From: Crocinitomicaceae bacterium
GTDB lineage: Bacteria > Bacteroidota > Bacteroidia > Flavobacteriales_D > Crocinitomicaceae
Length of the DNA: 12,050 nucleotides
Reading direction: 5' to 3'
Assembly: GCA_027084145.1 (NCBI GenBank)
Contig: JALWLM010000379.1
Span: forward strand, 1-12,050
The position numbers and the translations under genes are program-made. The notes under the pieces were generated by a model that saw only the letters and a program-made list of their open reading frames with translations, searched no databases and was not told the DNA's origin. Position 1 is the first letter of the stretch. Each line of letters starts with the position of its first letter. Below are positions 6,718-12,050 of this stretch, piece after piece.

Positions 6718-7146
6718 ATGGGAAAAGGAGATAAAAGAACAAAATTAGGGAAGCGATTCATGGGGACTTATGGTGTTTCCAGAAAAAGAAAAAAGAAAAA
6801 AAGAGCGATGGTTGTGGTAGCGACTAAAAAGAAAACAACTTCTAAGAAAGCAGCTGCAAAAACAACAAGTAAATCAACTACATCTAAAGCTACTAAAGCG
6901 GATGACTTTAAAAAGATAGAAGGAATAGGTCCTAAAATCGCTAAAACACTTCAAGAAGCCGGGGTAAAGACTTTTAAAGAATTGGCAAAAATGACACCGG
7001 AGAAAATTTCAGAAGTAATCTCTGAAGTGAGAGGAAATCATGTAACGAATACTTGGCCTAAACAAGCGGAATTGGCGGCAGAAGGAAAATGGGAAGAACT
7101 CAAGGCTTGGCAAGATAAACTAAGCGGAGGAAAAGAATCAAAATAA
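6718..7146 (+). CDS. bTHX ribosomal protein fused to a helix-hairpin-helix tail
   Basis: This 142-residue protein has three parts. Residues 1-28 (MGKGDKRTKLGKRFMGTYGV, then a basic run) match the small 30S protein THX, which in Thermus reads MGKGDRRTRRGK and sits in the head of the small subunit. Residues 29-60 are a low-complexity Lys/Thr/Ser/Ala linker. Residues 62-138 form a helix-hairpin-helix module (FKKIEGIGPKIAKTLQEAGV) ending in TWPKQAELAAEGKWEELKAW; I recall this tail as the C-terminal extension of bL21 in flavobacteria. The frame is continuous, with no stop between the parts. An internal ATG at codon 31 could yield a shorter HhH-only product. It has a candidate promoter and a strong terminator. 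Role: ribosome component, tail function unknown. Confidence 0.8.
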   Translation: MGKGDKRTKLGKRFMGTYGVSRKRKKKKRAMVVVATKKKTTSKKAAAKTTSKSTTSKATKADDFKKIEGIGPKIAKTLQEAGVKTFKELAKMTPEKISEVISEVRGNHVTNTWPKQAELAAEGKWEELKAWQDKLSGGKESK

Positions 7147-7156
7147 TAACGAATAT

Positions 7157-7184
7157 ATCCCTTTCTGCGAAAGGGATTTTTTTT
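7157..7184 (+). terminator. Strong intrinsic terminator or attenuator before serC
   Basis: A perfect 9-bp stem, ATCCCTTTC (7157-7165) with GAAAGGGAT (7169-7177), closes a TGC loop and is followed by eight T bases (7177-7184). It lies after the bTHX-HhH stop and ends 9 bases before the serC ATG, leaving no room for a serC promoter after it. Confidence 0.9.
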
Positions 7185-7193
7185 GAAATAAAA

Positions 7194-8261
7194 ATGAAAC
7201 ATAATTTTGGTGCAGGTCCTTGTATTTTACCACAAGGCGTTTTTAAAGAAGCAGCAGAAGCTGTTTTAGATTTCAATGGTTTATCTCTATTAGAAATTTC
7301 CCATAGAAGTCCTGATTTTGTCGAAGTAATGGAAGAAGCACAGAAGCTTGTAAAGAAAGCATTAAATGTGCCTGATGGATATTCCGTACTTTTTCTACAA
7401 GGAGGAGCTACTTTAGGGTTTTCCATTGTAGCTTTAAATATGATGAGAGAGAAGAAAAAAGCAGGATATATTCATACAGGTACTTGGGCGAAAGGAGCAA
7501 TAGGGGAAGCAAAAGCGGTTGGAATTGATGTAGATGTTTTTGCATCTTCGGAAGATAAAGGATTTACATATATTCCGAAAAATTACACGATACCGAAAGA
7601 GGTGGATTATATTCATTATACTTCTAACAATACCATCTTCGGAACACAGTTTAAAGAAATTCCAAAAACATCAAAACCATTGGTCTGTGATATGTCCTCA
7701 GATATCTTTTCAAAACCGATAGATGTATCTAAATTTGATATTATTTATGCAGGAGCACAAAAGAATTTAGGACCGGCAGGAACAACTCTTTATATCGTTA
7801 AAGATGAAATTTTAGGAAAATCATCATCGTCTTTTTTACCGAAATATCTGAACTTAAAAAATCATGTAAATAAAGGTTCGATGATGAATACACCTCCGGT
7901 ATTTGCGGTCTATGTTTCAATGTTAAATCTACGTGATTTATTGAAAAACGGAGGGGTAGAAGCAGCAGCAAAAAGAAATGAAGAAAAAGCAACATTGTTA
8001 TACAATGAAATTGACCGTAATTCTCTTTTTGAAGGAACGGTAAATAAAGAAGATCGTTCATTAATGAACGCTACTTTTTTATTAAAAGAAGAGGGACTGA
8101 AAGATACATTTGATAAAATGTGGGATGATGCAGGGATTGTAGGGCTAAAAGGACATCGTTCCGTAGGAGGTTATAGAGCTTCTATGTATAATGCACTAAA
8201 AATTGATAGTGTAAAGGTATTGGTTGAAGTTATGAATGAATTGGAAAGAACAAAAGGATAA
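7194..8261 (+). CDS. serC: Phosphoserine aminotransferase
   Basis: This 355-residue class V (fold type I) aminotransferase converts 3-phosphohydroxypyruvate and glutamate to O-phosphoserine, the second step of serine synthesis; homologues also serve pyridoxal phosphate synthesis. Visible family features are the N-terminal NFGAGPCILP, SLLEISHRSPDF (31-42), LFLQGGATLGF (67-76), the cofactor-binding VCDMSSDI, and the PLP Schiff-base Lys190 in AGAQKNLGPAG. The C-terminal GLKGHRSVGGYRASMYNA is the usual SerC phosphate-binding end. The stop overlaps the next ATG by one base (TAATG), so translation is probably coupled to the dehydrogenase that supplies its substrate. Confidence 0.96.
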   Translation: MKHNFGAGPCILPQGVFKEAAEAVLDFNGLSLLEISHRSPDFVEVMEEAQKLVKKALNVPDGYSVLFLQGGATLGFSIVALNMMREKKKAGYIHTGTWAKGAIGEAKAVGIDVDVFASSEDKGFTYIPKNYTIPKEVDYIHYTSNNTIFGTQFKEIPKTSKPLVCDMSSDIFSKPIDVSKFDIIYAGAQKNLGPAGTTLYIVKDEILGKSSSSFLPKYLNLKNHVNKGSMMNTPPVFAVYVSMLNLRDLLKNGGVEAAAKRNEEKATLLYNEIDRNSLFEGTVNKEDRSLMNATFLLKEEGLKDTFDKMWDDAGIVGLKGHRSVGGYRASMYNALKIDSVKVLVEVMNELERTKG

Positions 8262-9217
8262 TGAAGGTACTTGCAAATGACGGAATATCCCAAGCAGGGA
8301 TAGATGTTTTAACAAACGCCGGATATGAGGTGTTGACTGAAAAAGTTGAACAAGAAAATCTGATTGATTACATCAATCAAGAAAATATTGAAATACTACT
8401 CGTTCGTAGTGCAACAACAGTTCGTAAAGATCTAATTGATGCATGTCCAAACCTAAAGCTCATCGGTAGAGGTGGAGTTGGAATGGATAACATAGATGTT
8501 GATTATGCCAGAGAAAAAGGGATAATTGTTATCAACACACCGGGATCATCATCTCAATCCGTTGCAGAGTTAGTAATGGGACATCTCTTCTCTATTTCAA
8601 GATTCTTACATGATTCATTTAAGAATATGGACTCGGGAGATTTCAAAACATTAAAAAAGAAATATGGAAAAGGAGTGGAGTTGAGAGGGAAGAATTTGAC
8701 AATTATTGGTTTTGGCCGTATCGGACAAAGTTTAGCAAAATATGCGATTGGTGTAGGAATGAATGTAACAGCGGTTGATTTATTGATTCCGAAAGCAACA
8801 CTGGAAATAGAGTTAGGTAATGGTTTAAAGACATCTATTGATATTGAAACAAAAAAATCGATAAGTGACGCGATTAAAGATGCAGATTATATTTCTTTAC
8901 ATATTCCTAAGCAAGAAGATGGTTCAGCAGTGATTGGAGAAAAAGAATTTGCATTAATGAAAAACGGAGTTCGAATTGTAAATGCAGCAAGAGGCGGAGT
9001 TATTGATGAGGATGCTTTAATCAAAGCTTTAGATTCAGGTAAAGTAGCAGCCGCAGGATTAGATGTTTTTGAAAATGAGCCTCATCCGAAAGAAGAGTTA
9101 TTGAGCCATCCTAAAATTGCTTGTACGCCACACATTGGTGCTGCAACAGTAGAAGCTCAAGCTCGAATCGGAGAAGAGTTGGCAGAAACAATTATTTCTC
9201 ATTTCGGGAAACACTAG
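8261..9217 (+). CDS. serA: D-3-phosphoglycerate dehydrogenase (short, no ACT domain)
   Basis: This 318-residue D-2-hydroxyacid dehydrogenase would oxidise 3-phosphoglycerate to 3-phosphohydroxypyruvate with NAD, feeding SerC. The substrate domain carries GRGGVGMDNIDV (69-80). The Rossmann motif is GFGRIG (150-155) with Asp173 at the end of the second strand, indicating NAD. The catalytic set is Arg244 (NAARGGVID), Glu273 (DVFENEP) and His291 (TPHIGAAT). The protein ends soon after the catalytic His, so it lacks the C-terminal ACT domain that senses serine in longer SerA enzymes. Substrate assignment rests on the overlapping serC; sequence alone would allow another D-2-hydroxyacid. Confidence 0.9.
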   Translation: MKVLANDGISQAGIDVLTNAGYEVLTEKVEQENLIDYINQENIEILLVRSATTVRKDLIDACPNLKLIGRGGVGMDNIDVDYAREKGIIVINTPGSSSQSVAELVMGHLFSISRFLHDSFKNMDSGDFKTLKKKYGKGVELRGKNLTIIGFGRIGQSLAKYAIGVGMNVTAVDLLIPKATLEIELGNGLKTSIDIETKKSISDAIKDADYISLHIPKQEDGSAVIGEKEFALMKNGVRIVNAARGGVIDEDALIKALDSGKVAAAGLDVFENEPHPKEELLSHPKIACTPHIGAATVEAQARIGEELAETIISHFGKH

Positions 9218-9234
9218 TTTTTGAGGAAAGTTAA

Positions 9235-10473
9235 ATGGCTAAAATCTATCCGTTTAAAGCAATACGACCCACACGGGATAAGGTACAACTTGTAACCAGT
9301 CAACCTTTTTATGCTTATTCAAAAACCGTTTTGGAAGCGATTCTTTCTGCGAACCCATACTCGTTTTTACATATTATCAATCCTGAGTTCGGGCCGGGTA
9401 ATAATCCTGAATTGAAAAGAGAAAGGCGTTTTAAGCTAATTCATGAAGGCTATGAAAAATTTCAGGAAAAAGGAATTTTCTTAAAAGAAAAGGAAAGCAC
9501 ATTGTATTTGTATCGTCAAATCAAAGATGGTCATGAATTCTTAGGGATAATTGCCGGAGCGTCTATTGATGAATACGATAATGATGAAATTAAAAGGCAT
9601 GAAAAAACATTAACTGATAGAGAAGAGATGTTTGCTGAATATCTGCATATTGTCGGTTATAATGCAGAACCCGTTTTATTATCTTATAGTGATGAGAAAA
9701 ATGAGATAGATAATATTTTAATAGAGAAGACAAAAGAAAGACCCGAATACGAATTTTCCACAATGGATGAGATAAAACATGAATTATGGGTCTTTACACA
9801 AGATGAAGTAAAGTTGCTTCAAGATAAATTTGAGAAAATAAAACCTGTTTATATTGTAGATGGGCATCATCGTTCTGCGTCATCTTCGGCTTTAAGAGGA
9901 TATCGAGAAAAAATAGGAGCAAAACATTTTGTAAATGAAGATTATTTTATGGCGTTATTCATTAATGAGAAGCGTTTGAAGATATTTGAATTTAATCGTT
10001 TGATGAAGCATTTGAATGGTAAATCAGAGCAAGAGGTGATTGATGAGTTGAAAAGCAGATTTGATGTAATGCCATTGCAAAAAGGAGCAATTCCAACACA
10101 AAAACATGAATTTACAATGTGTTTGAAAGGGAATTGGTTCAAATTGGGATGTAAAAAAGGAATTTTTGACGAAAATCATCCTGTAAAATCTTTAGATACA
10201 GATATTTTAACTGAAAATGTATTAAAACCTGTTTTTGGTGTTAAAGACTTAAAAAAAGATAAAAACATCGGTTTTGTAGAGGGAGGAAAATCAGTTGAAT
10301 ATTTTGAAAACATTATGACAGAAAAGAACTTTGAAGTCGGTTTTATGCTTTATCCTATTGAAATAAACGAGATCAAGAGTGTAGCGGATAATCATTTGAC
10401 CATGCCTCCGAAATCTACTTGGGTAGAACCTAAATTAAGAAGTGGATTAACGATATATAATATTAATGAGTGA
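9235..10473 (+). CDS. DUF1015 family protein
   Basis: This 412-residue cytoplasmic protein belongs to the DUF1015 family, recognised from the N-terminal PFKAIRPTRDKV, the central IVDGHHRSAS (207-216) and the C-terminal HPVKSLDTDILTENVL region. The family has no settled biochemical function. The DGHHR motif recalls the DGxHR-type phosphate-binding motif of the ParB/sulfiredoxin fold, which includes free-serine kinases (SbnI, SerK); this similarity is my inference from the motif only. It starts 17 bases after serA and its stop overlaps the next gene, so it is part of the serine operon. As I recall, DUF1015 often neighbours serA and serC in Bacteroidota, which supports a link to phosphoserine metabolism. 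No signal peptide or membrane segment is visible. Confidence 0.88.
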   Translation: MAKIYPFKAIRPTRDKVQLVTSQPFYAYSKTVLEAILSANPYSFLHIINPEFGPGNNPELKRERRFKLIHEGYEKFQEKGIFLKEKESTLYLYRQIKDGHEFLGIIAGASIDEYDNDEIKRHEKTLTDREEMFAEYLHIVGYNAEPVLLSYSDEKNEIDNILIEKTKERPEYEFSTMDEIKHELWVFTQDEVKLLQDKFEKIKPVYIVDGHHRSASSSALRGYREKIGAKHFVNEDYFMALFINEKRLKIFEFNRLMKHLNGKSEQEVIDELKSRFDVMPLQKGAIPTQKHEFTMCLKGNWFKLGCKKGIFDENHPVKSLDTDILTENVLKPVFGVKDLKKDKNIGFVEGGKSVEYFENIMTEKNFEVGFMLYPIEINEIKSVADNHLTMPPKSTWVEPKLRSGLTIYNINE

Positions 10474-11141
10474 TGCAGATAGAGAATTTTAAAAGGGTTC
10501 AAAAAGAAATTCCTGAAAATGTTACTTTGGTGGCGGTATCAAAAACAAAACCGGTAGAAGATATTTTAGCTGTTTATGAAGAAGGACATAAAATTTTTGG
10601 AGAAAACAAAGTTCAAGAGTTAGTCCGGAAATATGAGGTTCTTCCCAAAGATATTCAATGGCACTTAATAGGACACCTTCAAAGAAATAAAGTAAAATAT
10701 ATAGCTCCTTTTGTTCATCTGATTCATGCAGTTGATAGTTTGAAGTTGTTAAAAGAAATTAACAAACAAGCAAAAAAAAATGACCGTATCATCTCATGTC
10801 TGTTACAATTTCATATAGCAAAGGAAGACAGTAAATTCGGTATGACTTTGGATACGGCAATTGAGCTTTTAAAGTCTGATGATTTTTTATCGATGCAAAA
10901 TATTTCTATCGAAGGAGTCATGGGGATGGCAACAAATACCGATGATGAAGAACTCATTCGAGAAGAATTCAGAACTTTATTCAATTATTTCCATGTATTA
11001 AAAAGTCATTTCTTTAAATTTAATGATGCTTTTAAAGAAATATCTATGGGAATGAGCGGAGATTATCTTATTGCAATTGAAGAAGGAAGTACAATAGTTC
11101 GAGTAGGTAGTGCTATTTTTGGAGAGCGAAAATATCTTTAA
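10473..11141 (+). CDS. YggS/PLPBP-type pyridoxal phosphate homeostasis protein
   Basis: This 222-residue single-domain TIM-barrel protein binds pyridoxal 5'-phosphate without known enzymatic activity and helps keep PLP and amino-acid pools balanced. Typical features are VAVSKTKP (20-27) with the PLP-linked Lys24, IFGENKVQE, WHLIGHLQRNKVK, VDSLKLL, SKFGM, GVMGMAT, and the phosphate-binding SMGMSGDYLIAIEEGSTIVRVG near the end. The ATG at 10473 is preferred over the in-frame GTG at 10470, because ATG overlaps the DUF1015 stop by one base (TGATG), the same arrangement as serC-serA. Its placement behind the PLP-dependent SerC is functionally sensible. The ending GSAIFGERKYL is the family C-terminus. 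Confidence 0.95.
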   Translation: MQIENFKRVQKEIPENVTLVAVSKTKPVEDILAVYEEGHKIFGENKVQELVRKYEVLPKDIQWHLIGHLQRNKVKYIAPFVHLIHAVDSLKLLKEINKQAKKNDRIISCLLQFHIAKEDSKFGMTLDTAIELLKSDDFLSMQNISIEGVMGMATNTDDEELIREEFRTLFNYFHVLKSHFFKFNDAFKEISMGMSGDYLIAIEEGSTIVRVGSAIFGERKYL

Positions 11142-11158
11142 TTGTTGATAAAAGAATA

Positions 11159-11173
11159 ACAACTTTAAGTTGT
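11159..11173. repeat. 15-base dyad overlapping the -33 of the next promoter
   Basis: ACAACTT (11159-11165) and AAGTTGT (11167-11173) are perfect inverted arms around a single T. The right arm contains the TTG proposed as the -33 element of the outer-membrane protein promoter, so it could be an operator. It is short and AT-rich, so chance is possible. Confidence 0.35.
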
Positions 11174-11198
11174 AGATCATATAATTTGAATAGTTTTG
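11170..11198 (+). promoter_or_regulatory. Promoter of the outer-membrane protein gene
   Basis: TTG (11170-11172), an 18-base spacer and TAGTTTTG (11191-11198) match the Bacteroidota promoter consensus at all defined bases. Transcription would begin near 11205, leaving about 15 bases before the ATG. It lies in the 78-base gap after the YggS gene. Confidence 0.6.
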
Positions 11199-11219
11199 TA
11201 AGCAAATCCGTTATTTAAG

Positions 11220-11918
11220 ATGAGAAGTAAAGTTTTATTTTATTTGGCCTTTTTGTTTGTGACAAATTTAAGTTTTGCACAGCCATACAAGACAATAAAA
11301 CGCTATAAACCATATAAATGGATGATTGGTTTACATTGGGCGGCAATTGATGATGATGGAAATCAATTTGGAGATTTATTCAATATGAAAGATAGCTGGA
11401 TGTATTCCTATTATCCTACACAATTATCTGTAGATCGTTACTTTGATAATGGATGGAGTATTGAAGGAGTTGCTACTTATATGCAATATGTACCGGATAA
11501 AAATGTCAATGATACCATCCTTCACCAATATGCGACATTTGCCAACTTAGACATCAATGGAAAATACAGTTTTTATATTGATTATGCGCCAAAAGCAAGA
11601 TGGATAGAACCTTATATTACTTTTGGATTAGGATATACTTTCCGAGACAGTGCTTTTGTAGCTCAACATGTTCCTTCTGTAAATCTTGGGGCAGGACTTA
11701 ATTTTTGGTTTACAAAAAATATAGGTATTCGTTTTCATTCTTCGGCAAAAATCGGTGTTTTTCCGGGGTTTTGGACAACACATACCAATTATTTGCACCA
11801 TAATGTAGGCTTACTTATTCGATGGAATGAAGGGAAAAAAGAAGATAATAGTTTCCAAAAAAGAAAGCATAAATGGACAAGGAAACATGGAGGACGAAGA
11901 AAAAAAGGAGGACATTGA
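11220..11918 (+). CDS. Outer-membrane beta-barrel protein with basic C-terminal tail
   Basis: This 232-residue protein has a clear signal peptide: MRSK, a hydrophobic core to about residue 18, and a type I site after SFA (20), so the mature protein starts QPYKTIK. The mature part shows alternating aromatic strands and turns typical of small OmpA-like/OmpW-like 8-stranded barrels, e.g. PTQLSVDRYFDNGWSIEGVA, LDINGKYSFYI, WIEPYITFGLGYTF, VNLGAGLNFWFTKNIGIRF and NVGLLIRW (195-202). After the last strand there is an unusual 30-residue tail with roughly a dozen Lys/Arg (203-232, containing KRKHKWTRKHGGRRKKGG). The specific function is unknown. It appears monocistronic, with its own promoter and terminator. 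Confidence 0.8.
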   Translation: MRSKVLFYLAFLFVTNLSFAQPYKTIKRYKPYKWMIGLHWAAIDDDGNQFGDLFNMKDSWMYSYYPTQLSVDRYFDNGWSIEGVATYMQYVPDKNVNDTILHQYATFANLDINGKYSFYIDYAPKARWIEPYITFGLGYTFRDSAFVAQHVPSVNLGAGLNFWFTKNIGIRFHSSAKIGVFPGFWTTHTNYLHHNVGLLIRWNEGKKEDNSFQKRKHKWTRKHGGRRKKGGH

Positions 11919-11926
11919 TCATTGAT

Positions 11927-11959
11927 ATCAAAAAAGAGAGACTTTCTCTCTTTTTTGAT
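11927..11959 (+). terminator. Intrinsic terminator with a perfect 15-bp stem
   Basis: ATCAAAAAAGAGAGA (11927-11941) pairs perfectly with TCTCTCTTTTTTGAT (11945-11959) around a CTT loop, 8 bases after the outer-membrane protein stop. The T6 run lies within the right arm and T-rich sequence follows. The A-run in the left arm gives it some bidirectional potential. Confidence 0.85.
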
Positions 11960-12021
11960 TTGTAATTATTTATTTGTTTTTCAAGTTCTACCTTTACCTG
12001 TTGTAATCTATAAAATTGAAT

Positions 12022-12050
12022 ATGAAATGTTCTGTTTGTAATAATGAAAT
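12022..12050 (+). CDS. Start of a gene with an N-terminal CxxC motif (cut by window edge)
   Basis: An ATG at 12022 opens a frame that runs off the window and reads MKCSVCNNE. It follows a terminator by 62 bases. The CxxC at residues 3-6 suggests an N-terminal zinc ribbon or knuckle, as in several methyltransferases and glycan-locus proteins, but nine residues cannot identify the family. Confidence 0.4.

Noticed and set aside
7798..8061. Minus-strand Leu/Phe-rich open frame resembling a membrane peptide
   Set aside because: It is the reverse complement of the Lys/Glu-rich coding sequence of serC.
10470..10472. GTG start for the YggS-family gene
   Set aside because: The adjacent in-frame ATG at 10473 gives the family N-terminus and a one-base stop/start overlap like serC-serA.
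1..12050. Search for mobile elements, CRISPR arrays, tRNA/rRNA genes, phage or defence systems
   Set aside because: No transposase or integrase motifs, spaced repeats, terminal inverted repeats or RNA gene signatures were seen; base composition and gene content are uniform and housekeeping-like.

Overview
The window looks like chromosomal DNA from an AT-rich Bacteroidota bacterium, most likely of the Flavobacteriia type. The evidence is the low GC content, A-rich translation starts with almost no Shine-Dalgarno sequences, promoter elements of the Bacteroidota kind (TTG, about 19 bases, TAnnTTTG), a ribosomal protein carrying a tail I associate with flavobacterial bL21, and mostly housekeeping content. 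I see no mobile element, CRISPR array, tRNA or rRNA, and no gene-free stretch longer than about 185 bases.

Left part (1-3888, minus strand). Three tightly packed genes read leftwards: a flavoprotein disulfide reductase homologue lacking the redox cysteines, a five-helix membrane phosphoglycerol-transferase/sulfatase of the LTA-synthase type, and a lipid (diacylglycerol) kinase cut by the window edge. The last two overlap by 4 bases (ATGA). They make biochemical sense together: one releases diacylglycerol, the other would rephosphorylate it.

Middle part (3933-7184, plus strand). A 44-base divergent spacer leads into a YkgJ-type cysteine-cluster protein, fmt (methionyl-tRNA formyltransferase), an HU-type DNA-binding protein with its own clear promoter and terminator, a TrmH-type tRNA 2'-O-methyltransferase, and a 142-residue protein. 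That protein appears to join ribosomal protein bTHX to a Lys/Thr/Ser-rich linker and a helix-hairpin-helix module. Most of these genes serve translation or nucleoid structure.

Right part (7194-11141, plus strand). serC, a serA-type dehydrogenase, a DUF1015 protein and a YggS/PLP-homeostasis protein are nearly contiguous (1-base overlap, 17-base gap, 1-base overlap). This is a phosphoserine-route operon with a PLP caretaker. A strong intrinsic terminator ends only 9 bases before serC, so the operon may depend on readthrough. A separate promoter then drives an outer-membrane beta-barrel protein with an unusual basic C-terminal tail, closed by a 15-bp-stem terminator. The first codons of a CxxC protein begin at the right edge.

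Most striking points: the bTHX-HhH fusion, the cysteine-less Lpd homologue that keeps its His/Glu dyad, the DUF1015 protein with a DGHHR motif inside the serine operon, and a perfect 20-bp tandem repeat just upstream of the HU promoter.
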